Positions 25,321 through 35,210 are shown, counted from the first letter of the stretch. The stretch is 36,855 nucleotides of DNA from Mariniphaga sp. (GCA_025355585.1 JANXZJ010000165.1:1-36855); one strand, 5' to 3'. Translations and numbers: made by a program. Notes: a model not told the origin generated them from the letters alone.

Positions 25321-27801
25321 ATGAAAAAGGAGAATATAGAGGAAGCCGCAACATCACTTCGTGAAAAGGCTGAACTGTTGATGAAAAGAAAACCATCGGA
25401 AAGTATTCATCAACTTTCAGAATTTGAGGCGATGAAGCTTATGCACGAGCTCGAGGTGTATCAGATTGAACTGGAATTACAGAATGAAGAACTTGTAATT
25501 GCCAAAGAAAAAGCAGCAGAATTAGCGACCGAGAAATATGCAGAATTATACGATTTTGCACCATCGGGCTATTTTTCACTTTCAAAGACTGGCGATATCA
25601 TTGAACTGAACCTTTGCGGATCACAAATGCTTGGCAAAGAACGATCACTGTTAAAAAAAAGGAGGTTTGGCTTTTTTGTTTCCGACGATACCAAACCTAT
25701 CTTTCACTCATTTCTCGATAAACTTTTTAGCAGTAAAATCAAAGAAACCTGCGAACTGACCCTTTGGGCCGAAGGCAACGCTCCAATTTATGCTCATCTT
25801 ACCGGCATCATTACCGACAATGGATCACAATGCCTTGTGATTGCCGTTGATATTACCGAAATCACATTGGCAAAAAAAGCGCTCCTGGAACGTGAGCGAT
25901 TTTTAAAAGACACACAGATGATTGCCAGGCTAGGTACCTATTCTGTTGATTTGATGCATGGGAAATGGCATAGTTCAGAGGTTCTTGATATCATTTTTGG
26001 GATTGATGACGATTTTGACAAATCGGTTGAAGGATGGGTGTCAATCATTCATCCCGAATACCAGGAAGGAATGAGAGATTATTTTTTGAATGAAGTAGTA
26101 TACGGCAAAACCAAATTTGACAAGGAGTATAAAATTATAAGGCAGACTGATAAAGCGGAGCGTTGGGTCCACGGAATGGGCCGGCTGGAATGCGACAGCA
26201 ATAACCTGCCTATTGCAATGGTGGGGACCATAAGAGACATTACAGAACAAAAACTGGCAGAAGAAGCCCAGAGGAAAAGTGAAGAACGACAACGCTTTAT
26301 TCTCGAATCACTGCCCATTGCCATATACACTTCACCCATTGATGCTGATAACGATACCACGTGGATAAGCGGAGATATAGAGCAGATTACCGGATTTGAG
26401 AATGAGGAATATCTCTCTGAAAAAGATTTTTGGCGTTCCCGTCTTCATCCCGAAGATAAGGAGCGGGTTTTAAACACATATGTAAATTTTCCGGTAAACG
26501 GAGAAGCATTTCTCGAATATCGCTGGAGATGCAAGGATGATCAGTATCGTTGGTTCATAGACAGATCTGTACTTCTGGAAAACGATTCCCGAAAGGAGTA
26601 TTTAGGAGTTATTGTTGATATCAACGAACGGAAAAAGGCAGAAGATGCATTAAAAGTGAACGAAGCGGCTCTTGCCCGTCAGAACGAACTTTTCTCTTTT
26701 CTTCTGAAGAATCTCCAAATCGGTGTTTTCATGGTGGAGGCGCCGTCGGGCAAGCCGCTGGTGGCAAATGAGATGGCTTTAAATCTTTTGGGGAGGGGAA
26801 TTCTTCCCGATGCATCAAGGCACAATTTGTCTGAAGTCTACAAGGCGTACAAAATAGGTAGCCGTATTCCGTATCCTCCCGATGAAATGCCCATCCTGCT
26901 GGGAATTAGTGGCAAATCAACCCATGTAAACGATATGATGGTTGTGCGTCCTGACGGCTCGGAAATATACCTTGAGATTTTTGGCTCTCCGGTAATGGAC
27001 AACCTGGGACAGATTTGGGCAAGTTTGGTAAGTTTCTTCGATATCACCGAGCGGAAGCGTTCAGAAGAAGAAATACAACGGAAAAATGTTGAACTTCAAA
27101 AAATTAATGCCGAGAAGGATAAATTCTTTTCGATCATTGCGCACGATTTGCGCAGCCCGTTTAATGGATTTCTGGGTTTAACAGAAATAATGGCCGAAGG
27201 TTTGCCCCATATGACGTTGGACGAGATACAGAGTATAGCCATTGCCATGCGAAATTCGGCATCCAACCTCTTTCGCCTGCTTGGAAATTTGCTGGAATGG
27301 TCGCGCATGCAAAGAGGACTGACCATATTTAAACCTGTGTTGTTTTTATTAATGTCAAAAATAGCTGAAAGTACCGCACTTGTTGTTGGTGAGGCTGATA
27401 AGAAGGAGATTGCAATCAGTTTTGATATCCCTGAAGATATCAAAGTTTTTGCCGATATTGAAATGTTTAGTGCGATCATGCGCAATTTGGTGACCAATGC
27501 TGTGAAGTTTACACCCAGAGGTGGAAACATAAATGTTTCAGCAAAAACGATTCCAGGCAAAATGGTCGAGATCTCAATCAGCGATTCAGGTATTGGGATG
27601 TGCCGGAATATGATCGGCAATCTATTTCATCTTGATGTCAATACCAACCGAAAAGGAACAGAAGGTGAGGCAAGTACAGGACTTGGATTGGTGATCTGCA
27701 AGGATTTTATTGAGAAAAACGGAGGGGAATTGTGGGTTGAGAGCGAAGAGAGAAAGGGAAGTACATTCAGGTTTTCACTTCCAGGAAAGGCAGAAGTATA
27801 A
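25321..27801 (+). CDS. Multi-PAS sensor histidine kinase (second of three, mosaic)
   Basis: An 826-aa soluble kinase. The N-terminal helix LMHELEVYQIELELQNEEL is followed by a PAS domain at ~77-190 (YDFAPSGYFSLSKTGDIIEL). Three more PAS domains lie at ~193-318 (PAS_3 type), 320-445 and 450-585. HisKA carries H608 in FFSIIAHDLRSPFNGF. The ATPase domain shows NLVTNAVKF, SDSGIGM and STGLGLVICKDF. The first ~190 residues resemble the start of the 1495-aa kinase at 30723, while the last ~260 resemble the kinase at 22328. It therefore reads as a recombinant of its neighbours. It is 120 bp upstream of the CheB-CheR fusion. Confidence 0.94.
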   Translation: MKKENIEEAATSLREKAELLMKRKPSESIHQLSEFEAMKLMHELEVYQIELELQNEELVIAKEKAAELATEKYAELYDFAPSGYFSLSKTGDIIELNLCGSQMLGKERSLLKKRRFGFFVSDDTKPIFHSFLDKLFSSKIKETCELTLWAEGNAPIYAHLTGIITDNGSQCLVIAVDITEITLAKKALLERERFLKDTQMIARLGTYSVDLMHGKWHSSEVLDIIFGIDDDFDKSVEGWVSIIHPEYQEGMRDYFLNEVVYGKTKFDKEYKIIRQTDKAERWVHGMGRLECDSNNLPIAMVGTIRDITEQKLAEEAQRKSEERQRFILESLPIAIYTSPIDADNDTTWISGDIEQITGFENEEYLSEKDFWRSRLHPEDKERVLNTYVNFPVNGEAFLEYRWRCKDDQYRWFIDRSVLLENDSRKEYLGVIVDINERKKAEDALKVNEAALARQNELFSFLLKNLQIGVFMVEAPSGKPLVANEMALNLLGRGILPDASRHNLSEVYKAYKIGSRIPYPPDEMPILLGISGKSTHVNDMMVVRPDGSEIYLEIFGSPVMDNLGQIWASLVSFFDITERKRSEEEIQRKNVELQKINAEKDKFFSIIAHDLRSPFNGFLGLTEIMAEGLPHMTLDEIQSIAIAMRNSASNLFRLLGNLLEWSRMQRGLTIFKPVLFLLMSKIAESTALVVGEADKKEIAISFDIPEDIKVFADIEMFSAIMRNLVTNAVKFTPRGGNINVSAKTIPGKMVEISISDSGIGMCRNMIGNLFHLDVNTNRKGTEGEASTGLGLVICKDFIEKNGGELWVESEERKGSTFRFSLPGKAEV

Positions 27802-27921
27802 GGCAACACAAAAGCTGATTTCAAACTTCGGTCATCAGAATCTTCTTACAACTTCGTCTTTTTTCATAACTTTCGGAATTATAACTTTATGCCTGAGAAT
27901 TGAATTTCAATAAACTTTACA

Positions 27922-29220
27922 ATGAATACCAAAAAACCAGTAACAGAAGAAACCACAAAAGGAAAAGCAACCGCTCTTGTCGAAAATACTGATTTTCCTA
28001 TTGTGGGCATTGGAGCCTCAGCAGGTGGGCTCGAAGCATTGGAACAGTTTTTTGAAAACATGCCCAAAGATTGCGGAATGGCATTTGTTATTATTCAACA
28101 CCTTGATCCATCTCGCATTGGAATTATGCCGGAACTCTTGCAACGAATCACTTCGATGAAAGTGGTGCAGGTAATTGATCGGATTAAGGTGAATCCAAAC
28201 TGCGTGTATGTGATACCGCCTAACAAGAGTATGTCGATGCTGAATTGCGCGTTGCATTTGTTCGACCCGGTTGAATCGCATGGACTCCGGTTGCCCATCG
28301 ATATCTTCTTCCGTTCGCTGGCCGAAGACAGACTGGAGAAAAGCATCGGAATCGTCCTGTCTGGAATGGGCTCCGATGGCAGCCTGGGGTTGAAAGCAAT
28401 TAAAGAAAAAAATGGTGCCGTACTCGTTCAGGAACCAACTTCTGCCAAATTCGATAGTATGCCCCGCAATGCCATACAGTCTATAGTTGCCGATATTGTG
28501 GCACCTGCCAATGAATTGCCATCCAAACTAATTAAGTTCCTTCAATTTATCCCGGCTCCTAAAAACGACCTCGATAAGGAGGTTGTCAATAAAAGTAACC
28601 TCGAGAAAATTGTCATCCTGCTCCGCGAACAATCGGGTCACGACTTTTCGTTGTACAAGAAAAATACATTATTCAGGCGCATCGAAAGGCGTAAAGGGGT
28701 TCACCAGATCGATAAGATCAATAACTACGTCCGGTTTTTGCAGGGAAATCCCAAAGAGGTTGAGATTCTTTTCAAAGAGTTACTGATAGGTGTCACAAGT
28801 TTTTTCCGCGATACCGAGGTGTGGAACATGCTCAGGGATACTTTACTTCCTTCCCTTGTCAGCGATTTGCCCGAGCGATACAAATTACGTGCTTGGGTAA
28901 CAGGCTGTTCGACGGGCGAAGAGGCTTATTCGCTGGCTATCGTTTTCAAGGAAGTAATGGAGAAACTTAAAAAGCATAAAAACCTCTCCTTACAAATATT
29001 TGCAACCGATCTCGACACCGATGCCATTGAGATCGCCCGCAAAGGGTTTTTTTCTAAAAACATCGCTGCGGATTTAACGCCCGAACGGTTGAGCCGGTTT
29101 TTTAATGCCGAAGGTCATGGTTACCAGGTGCAAAGCCATACGCGAAATGGTGGTGTTTGCACCTCAAAACGTTATCAAAGACCCGCCGTTTACCAAGCTC
29201 GATATTCTTTCGTGCCGTAA
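27922..29220 (+). CDS. CheB-CheR fusion, 5' part (frameshifted)
   Basis: The first 432 aa of a broken CheB-CheR-PAS fusion. Residues ~24-205 are a CheB methylesterase domain with the catalytic triad S33 (GIGASAGGLEAL), H60 (IIQHLDPS) and D152 (SGMGSDGSLG). It lacks the receiver domain that normally regulates CheB. Residues ~225-403 are most of a CheR methyltransferase: TLFRRIERRKGV, the SAM motif GCSTGEEAYSLA (from G328) and ATDLDTDAIEIARKG. After GYQV at ~403 the frame leaves the family sequence, giving about 30 unrelated residues before the stop. The rest of CheR continues in the +1 frame from ~29132. In bacteria with chemotaxis these enzymes adjust receptor methylation; no receptor is seen here. 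Confidence 0.88.
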   Translation: MNTKKPVTEETTKGKATALVENTDFPIVGIGASAGGLEALEQFFENMPKDCGMAFVIIQHLDPSRIGIMPELLQRITSMKVVQVIDRIKVNPNCVYVIPPNKSMSMLNCALHLFDPVESHGLRLPIDIFFRSLAEDRLEKSIGIVLSGMGSDGSLGLKAIKEKNGAVLVQEPTSAKFDSMPRNAIQSIVADIVAPANELPSKLIKFLQFIPAPKNDLDKEVVNKSNLEKIVILLREQSGHDFSLYKKNTLFRRIERRKGVHQIDKINNYVRFLQGNPKEVEILFKELLIGVTSFFRDTEVWNMLRDTLLPSLVSDLPERYKLRAWVTGCSTGEEAYSLAIVFKEVMEKLKKHKNLSLQIFATDLDTDAIEIARKGFFSKNIAADLTPERLSRFFNAEGHGYQVQSHTRNGGVCTSKRYQRPAVYQARYSFVP

Positions 29221-30535
29221 TATGCTCATTTACATGGAACCCGAATTGCAGAAAAAATTGATAACACTGTTTAATTACAGCCTGAATCCGGGTGGAATTA
29301 TGCTGCTGGGTACCGCTGAAACACTTGGGAATCATAATTTTGGTTTCGAAGAGCTTAATTCGCGATTACGGATTTTCAGACGTACAGTCACCTCTCAGAC
29401 ACCTGACTTGAATGACTTTCCAAGCTCATTTTACTATAAAAAAACGAATATAGCCGAAACCAGGATAACATCAGGAGTGGTTGAAAACATCCAGACCCTT
29501 GCCGACCAGATATTGCTTCAGCGGTTTGCCCCTGCCAGTGTGATGGTAAACAGCAAAGGCGATATCATTTACATTACGGGCCGCACGGGAAAATACCTCG
29601 AACCGGTTGCCGGCAAAGCAAACTGGAACATTCACGCGATGGCGCGCGAAGGACTGCGCCTGGCTTTACCGGGCGCCTTCCGCAAGGCATTGCAAAACTT
29701 CAAACCCGTGGTAGAACGGAATATCAAAATGGGCTCGAATGGAGGCACTCATTTTGTGGATATTACAGTCCAGTGCATCGAAGCGCCCGATTCGATCAGG
29801 GGCATGGTAATGATCGTATTTACAGATGTCCCGGCAATGATTGAACTTGAAGTACCAGGTATCAAAACAAGTAAACGAAGTTCAACCGGCCGGCAAAAAG
29901 AATTGGAGATTGAGCTGCAGAGAAGTCATGTGGACTTTCGCAGCATCAGTGAGGAGATGCAGACATCGCAGGAAGAGTTAAAATCGATCAACGAGGAATT
30001 GCAATCGACCAACGAGGAGTTGCAATCGACCAACGAGGAACTCACCACCTCGAAGGAGGAGATGCAGAGCCTTAACGAAGAGTTGCAAACGGTGAACATC
30101 GAACTTCAGAGCAAGGTAAGCGATTATACACGTGCCAACGACGACATGAAAAACCTGCTCAACAGTACCGAGATTGCGACTCTTTTTCTCGACAAGGATT
30201 TGAATATCCGCCGGTTCACCGACCAGATGACCAAAATATTCAAACTTAGGACTGCCGATACCGGCCGGCCTTTTACCGATCTTGTAACCGATTTGCAGTA
30301 CCCCGAGATCGACACGCATGCGCGGCAGGTCCTCAAAACTTTGACATCTGTCGAAAGTTCAATTGCCACAAATGACGGCAGGTGGTTTAAAGTGCGGATT
30401 ATGCCATACCGCACGCTCGACGACCGTATCGACGGACTTGTGATGACTTTTTCGGATATAACCATTGCTAAAAGAATGGAAATTAAACTTCTGGAAGCCA
30501 ATGACGCGCTTCGGAAAAGGGAGGAAAATAAATAA
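29105..30535 (+). CDS. CheB-CheR fusion, 3' part: CheR end, coiled coil and PAS
   Basis: The continuation of the fusion after the frameshift. Family sequence begins near 29132 (AIREMVVFAPQNVIKDPPF), so the ATG at 29105 is only the first available in this frame. CheR ends with LDILSCRNMLIYME and SLNPGGIMLLGTAETLG. A linker region with a PAS-like fold follows. Then comes a coiled coil of repeated ELQSTNEELQSTNEEL units (30000-30041 is a 21-bp DNA repeat). A PAS domain (NSTEIATLFLDKDLNIRRFT...GLVMTFSDIT) ends the protein. Many relatives go on into a histidine kinase; here the frame stops after DALRKREENK. If translated separately it has only a partial CheR and no SAM motif. Confidence 0.85.
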   Translation: MPKVMVTRCKAIREMVVFAPQNVIKDPPFTKLDILSCRNMLIYMEPELQKKLITLFNYSLNPGGIMLLGTAETLGNHNFGFEELNSRLRIFRRTVTSQTPDLNDFPSSFYYKKTNIAETRITSGVVENIQTLADQILLQRFAPASVMVNSKGDIIYITGRTGKYLEPVAGKANWNIHAMAREGLRLALPGAFRKALQNFKPVVERNIKMGSNGGTHFVDITVQCIEAPDSIRGMVMIVFTDVPAMIELEVPGIKTSKRSSTGRQKELEIELQRSHVDFRSISEEMQTSQEELKSINEELQSTNEELQSTNEELTTSKEEMQSLNEELQTVNIELQSKVSDYTRANDDMKNLLNSTEIATLFLDKDLNIRRFTDQMTKIFKLRTADTGRPFTDLVTDLQYPEIDTHARQVLKTLTSVESSIATNDGRWFKVRIMPYRTLDDRIDGLVMTFSDITIAKRMEIKLLEANDALRKREENK

Positions 30536-30545
30536 TTAAAGGTTC

Positions 30546-30680
30546 CCCTTCGATGGGTTGAATTCTTCCCTTCGGGCGGTCGAAGACCCTCGAAAGGAAA
30601 GAACAAAAGGGAATTGTAGCAAGCCAGCCCTTCGAGGGTCTACGACCGCTCGAAGGCTGCTGAAACCCTCGAATGGAAGG
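30546..30680. repeat. REP-like inverted palindromic elements
   Basis: Two 29-bp elements in opposite orientation. The first (30569-30597) begins CCTTCGGGCGGTCGAAGACC. The second (30628-30656) begins CCCTTCGAGGGTCTACGACC and is nearly the reverse complement of the first (about 26 of 29 positions). Each is itself flanked by CCTTCGA/TCGAAGG-type arms. Related CCCTTCGATGGG and CCCTCGAATGG fragments lie at 30546 and 30666. The pair could form a long hairpin in the mRNA between the CheB-CheR fusion and the large kinase. Confidence 0.75.
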
Positions 30681-30722
30681 ATTGGAGGACCAACTGGTAA
30701 TTAAAAAACAAATTAGCTACTG

Positions 30723-33700
30723 ATGAAAAAGGATAGCAAATCAGAATCTTCTGCAAACCTTCGCCAAAAGGCTGAAGCAGTGTATAAACAGAATTTATCA
30801 AAATCAGGTTCAACACCCCCCGATATCGATCAAACGCTTAAGCTGATTCATGAACTCGAAGTGCATCACATCGAACTTGAAATGCAAAATGATGAACTTC
30901 GGTTGGCAAAGGACCAAATAACCGCTGATGCTCAAAAATATGCCGATTTATACGATTTTGCACCTTCAGGTTATTTCACACTTGCTAAAAATGGTGAAAT
31001 AATTGAGCTAAACTTCTGCGGTTCGCGAATGCTGGATAATGATCGATCTTTCCTGATAAGCAAAATGTTCGGTCTTTATGTTTCGGATGATTCCAAACCA
31101 GTTCTCAACCGCTTTATCGATAAGGTATTTAGCAGCAAATCGCAAGATACCTGTGAAGTAGTCTTACAGGTGAATAGCAACCAGCCTATGTATGTTAACC
31201 TTTCGGGTACAGTGTCCGAAAATGGCGAAAATTGCCTTATCATCGCTCACGATATTACCGAGCGCAAACTGGCGGAGGTGGCACTTCGCGAAAGCAATGA
31301 GATGTTCTCGGCGTTTATGAAACACTCACCAATTTACACATTCATTAAGGAGGTAAATCCGGTGGAAAGCCGTGTTTTGAAAGCAAGCGAAAACTACAGG
31401 GATATGATCGGTATTTGTGGATCCGAAATGGCCGGCAAGACAATGGATGAATTGTTTCCCGCTGAATATGCAGCAAAATTTACAGCCGACGACTGGAAAG
31501 TAGTTTCAAATGGTGAAGGAGTAGCGTTGGACGAAGATTTAAATCGCCGAAGCTATACTTCGATCAAGTTCCCGATTACTTTAGATGGCAAAACACTACT
31601 GGCTGGTTATACAATCGACATTACCGAACGTAAGCGGGCAGAAGATGCGCTGCGTGAAAGCGAAAAGCAATACTCAAGTCTTTTCAATAACTTCCTCGAC
31701 AGCGTAGCCGTTCATCAGATAGTCCTTGACGATGACGGGAAACCTGTTGATTATATTTTTATTCAGGCAAATGCTGCTTTTGAAGCACAAACTGGTCTGC
31801 ATATTGCTGATATTCTTGGAAAACGGGCAACCGAAGTTATTCAGGGAATCGAAAAATCGCCATTTATAGATATCTACGGAAATGTAGCACTTACGGGCGA
31901 GCCAATTACCTTTGAACAGTTTTTAGAACCTTTGAACCGTTATTTTCACATAAATGCATTTCAGTCCGGGGTGGGTCGGTTTTGCACTATTTTTCAGGAT
32001 ATTACAGAACGTAAGCTGGCAGAGGCGGAGTTACTTAAAAGCGAGGAAAGATACCGCAGCTTATTGACAAATCTGGAGGCCGGAGTAGTTATACATGCGC
32101 CTGATACGTCGATTATTATGAATAATCACCGGGCATCGGAATTGTTGGGGCTGAGTGATGATCAAATGAAAGGAAGGTTAGACATCGATCCCGAATGGAA
32201 ATTTATTGACGAAAAGCGTATTCCGCTGGCGCTTGATGACTATCCTGTCAACCAGATTCTCACCACTAAAAAACCATTTGGTAATATTATATTGGGGGTT
32301 ATTCTGCCTGCAACGAACAGCATCAACTGGCTCACTGTCAATGGCTTTCCTGTTTTTGATGATCAGGGCGAAATTGCTGAAGTATTAATTAGCTTTATTG
32401 ATGTCACCGAACGTAAAAAGGCAGAAGAAGCACTTCGGAAAAGTAAGATTCAGTTAGAACAGTCACATCAATCTACGGGTGCCGGCACCTGGGACTGGGA
32501 TATGTTAAGCCAGCATTTGATCTGGTCTAAAGAACTTTATGCGTTATTTGGTCTTGATCCCGGGTCTGTTGGAGCGTCATTTGATCTTTGGAATCAAGTT
32601 GTTCATCCCGATGACCTGGAGGTTGCTTCTAAACGTATAGAGCAGGCAATCAAAGAAAAAATGCCGCTTGACAGTGAATACCGGGTAATATATCCAAATG
32701 GCGAGGTACATTGGATCAACGCATTGGGAAATACAACCTATGATGATACAGGGCAACCGTTGTACATGGCAGGCTTGTGTACCGATATTACAAAACGCAA
32801 GCTGGCAGAAGATGCGTTGATTAAAAGTGAAAGTCGCCTTCACCGGGTTTACGATTCCGGAATGTTAGGCATTTTTTACTGGAATGCGAATGGTCAAATC
32901 ATTGATGCCAATGATAAATTGCTGGAAATAATAGGCTATTCAAAAGATGATCTGGTAAATGGTAAAATTGACTGGATGAACATGACACCTCCGGAATACA
33001 GGTATCTTGATGAGAATTCAATCTCTGAACTGATGACCTCAGGTGTCAATAAATCACCCTTTGAGAAAGAATACATACGCAAGGATGGGACAAGAGTACC
33101 TATTTTGATTTCAGGAGCAATGCTGGACAAGGAGCGATTTAACGGCGTTGCCTATGTGATTGATATCAGCGAACGTAAGCAGGTTGAGGAAGCGTTGGTT
33201 CAAAACCGTGATCTGCTGACCAACCTTGCACGATTGGTACCCGGGGTTATTTACCAATACCGTTTGTATCCTGATGGTCGTTCAGCATTCCCCTATGCGA
33301 GTCCCGGCATGAATGATATTTATGAAGTGACACCGGAAGAGGTTCAGAAAGATGCAACACCTGTTTTTGCGCGATTGCATCCCGATGATTTTGATCATGT
33401 TGTTGATGCAATACAGGAATCGGCCCGGACTTTAAATACGTTTTATTGTGAATATCGGGTCAGGATGCCAAGGCAGGGAATTCGTTGGCGTTGGTCGCAG
33501 GCTCAACCAATGCGATTGGAGGATGGGAGCATCCTCTGGCATGGTATCATTTCCGATATCACTGCACGAAAACTTGCCGACGAAGCCTTACTCGAAAGCG
33601 AACGGAAATTCCGTCACACGGTTATTAACCTTGATGAAGGCTATTACAGTGTGACGATGGATGGAGTACTCCTGGAACACAACCAGGCATTTTGCCGGAT

Positions 33701-35210
33701 CCTTGGGTTTGATTCGAATTCTGATTTAAAGGGTGTTCTTTTGACTGATTTTTGGCAAAATCCTGACGGACGGAAGGAATATTTGCAGGCATTGATGACA
33801 AGCGGTTCTATATCGAATTACGAGATCAAGGTTAAAAGCCAAACAGGCGACAAAAAAAACGTTCTTGTCAGTTGCCACCTTGTCAAAGATAAAGATGAAC
33901 ACCCGATAAGGATTGAGGGTGTTTTCCTTGATATTACCAAGCGTATATGGCTGGAAGAAGCTTTGCAGCGTTATACCGGACGATTGCAAAATTTACATAA
34001 AATCGACAGGGCAATATTGTCGCTGGTGGAGACACCCGAAGAAATCATTCAAAAATTACTTTACCATGTCAGGAGCCTGCTTTCAAGTCAGCACGCCAGC
34101 ATCGGTTTCTTTGATCTTGAAAAGGAAATATTACAGTTATTCAGTTCCAATGTCAAAGATAAATCAATGGATGTGGCCATAAAGTACCTGATCAGCAACG
34201 CCTTTGGAGATTTGGAAATCCTGCAGAAAAACGGGATGGATGTAGTGGAGGATATTTCTACGAAATTTTTGCCACCTGATTTACAGCGGATTCTTCAGTC
34301 GGAAGGAATCATGTCGTGCATCAATGTGCCGCTTATATCTGGTGAGAAATTGGTTGGGGTTGTAAACCTTGGCTGGGCATATCCAAGGTCCTTTACACCC
34401 GAAGAACTCGAAATTGCAAGCGAAGTGGCCGACGAAATCACGATCGGCATTGAGCAGATCAGGTTGCGACAGGCAGCAAAGCATTATGCCGAAGAATTGG
34501 AGAAAAGGGTTGAGGAGCGCACCTCGCAGCTTTTGGTAGCCAACAAGGAACTCGAGGCATTCTCGTATTCCGTTTCGCACGATTTACGCGCTCCGCTCCG
34601 GCATATTAACGGGTATATCAGTATTTTGTCAAAACATCTTCATGATCTTCCCGAAAAGGAAAAGCATTACCTCGATACAATTGCCGATTCGGCGCGCCAA
34701 ATGGGCGTTCTTATTGACGATTTATTGAATTTCTCACGCACCGGCCGACAGGAAATGCAGCTAACCACGCTGGATATGAATGTTGTTCTCCAGGATGTGA
34801 TGCAGGTAATAAAACACGAAAGCTTTGGGCGTGGTATCAAATGGAAAGTTGCGGAATTACCCCAGGTAGTTGGCGATTATTCGCTGCTCCGGTTGGTGTG
34901 GCTCAACCTGTTAAACAATGCAGTTAAATTTTCAAGGGTCAATGTGGCCACCCTGATAGAAGTTGGTTTTGTTGACGAAAACAACGAATTTGTGTTTTTT
35001 GTGCGCGACAACGGGGTCGGATTCGATATGCAATATGCGCACAAGTTGTTCGGTGTGTTCGAACGGTTACACTCCGCACAGGAGTTTGAAGGAACGGGTA
35101 TCGGTCTTGCCAATGTTCGCCGCATCATACTCAGGCACAATGGACGTACGTGGGCTGAAGCCGAAATCGATAAAGGAGCTGTTTTTTATTTTTCATTGCC
35201 GAAGGGGTAA
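30723..35210 (+). CDS. Giant PAS/GAF sensor histidine kinase
   Basis: A 1495-aa soluble kinase. After the helix LIHELEVHHIELEMQNDEL come eight PAS domains starting near residues 76, 192, 316, 444, 575, 704, 832 and 961, each closed by an ITERK-like linker. A GAF domain spans about 1085-1255, with a coiled coil after it. HisKA carries H1286 in FSYSVSHDLRAPLRH. The ATPase domain has NLLNNAVKFS, VRDNGVGFD and GTGIGLANVRRI. This HisKA type is the one found in bacteriophytochrome kinases that signal to Rcp1-like receivers. A gene for such a receiver lies downstream. The GAF lacks the bilin-site histidine pattern, so it is not a phytochrome. The REP-like element precedes the gene. Confidence 0.94.
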   Translation: MKKDSKSESSANLRQKAEAVYKQNLSKSGSTPPDIDQTLKLIHELEVHHIELEMQNDELRLAKDQITADAQKYADLYDFAPSGYFTLAKNGEIIELNFCGSRMLDNDRSFLISKMFGLYVSDDSKPVLNRFIDKVFSSKSQDTCEVVLQVNSNQPMYVNLSGTVSENGENCLIIAHDITERKLAEVALRESNEMFSAFMKHSPIYTFIKEVNPVESRVLKASENYRDMIGICGSEMAGKTMDELFPAEYAAKFTADDWKVVSNGEGVALDEDLNRRSYTSIKFPITLDGKTLLAGYTIDITERKRAEDALRESEKQYSSLFNNFLDSVAVHQIVLDDDGKPVDYIFIQANAAFEAQTGLHIADILGKRATEVIQGIEKSPFIDIYGNVALTGEPITFEQFLEPLNRYFHINAFQSGVGRFCTIFQDITERKLAEAELLKSEERYRSLLTNLEAGVVIHAPDTSIIMNNHRASELLGLSDDQMKGRLDIDPEWKFIDEKRIPLALDDYPVNQILTTKKPFGNIILGVILPATNSINWLTVNGFPVFDDQGEIAEVLISFIDVTERKKAEEALRKSKIQLEQSHQSTGAGTWDWDMLSQHLIWSKELYALFGLDPGSVGASFDLWNQVVHPDDLEVASKRIEQAIKEKMPLDSEYRVIYPNGEVHWINALGNTTYDDTGQPLYMAGLCTDITKRKLAEDALIKSESRLHRVYDSGMLGIFYWNANGQIIDANDKLLEIIGYSKDDLVNGKIDWMNMTPPEYRYLDENSISELMTSGVNKSPFEKEYIRKDGTRVPILISGAMLDKERFNGVAYVIDISERKQVEEALVQNRDLLTNLARLVPGVIYQYRLYPDGRSAFPYASPGMNDIYEVTPEEVQKDATPVFARLHPDDFDHVVDAIQESARTLNTFYCEYRVRMPRQGIRWRWSQAQPMRLEDGSILWHGIISDITARKLADEALLESERKFRHTVINLDEGYYSVTMDGVLLEHNQAFCRILGFDSNSDLKGVLLTDFWQNPDGRKEYLQALMTSGSISNYEIKVKSQTGDKKNVLVSCHLVKDKDEHPIRIEGVFLDITKRIWLEEALQRYTGRLQNLHKIDRAILSLVETPEEIIQKLLYHVRSLLSSQHASIGFFDLEKEILQLFSSNVKDKSMDVAIKYLISNAFGDLEILQKNGMDVVEDISTKFLPPDLQRILQSEGIMSCINVPLISGEKLVGVVNLGWAYPRSFTPEELEIASEVADEITIGIEQIRLRQAAKHYAEELEKRVEERTSQLLVANKELEAFSYSVSHDLRAPLRHINGYISILSKHLHDLPEKEKHYLDTIADSARQMGVLIDDLLNFSRTGRQEMQLTTLDMNVVLQDVMQVIKHESFGRGIKWKVAELPQVVGDYSLLRLVWLNLLNNAVKFSRVNVATLIEVGFVDENNEFVFFVRDNGVGFDMQYAHKLFGVFERLHSAQEFEGTGIGLANVRRIILRHNGRTWAEAEIDKGAVFYFSLPKG

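Noticed and set aside
30000..30041. 21-bp tandem repeat as a mobile or regulatory element
   Set aside because: It encodes ELQSTNE repeats in the coiled coil, which are a normal feature of CheB-CheR-PAS fusions.
30723..35210. Bacteriophytochrome
   Set aside because: The HisKA and the Rcp1-like partner fit, but the single GAF lacks the bilin-pocket motifs and there is no PHY domain.
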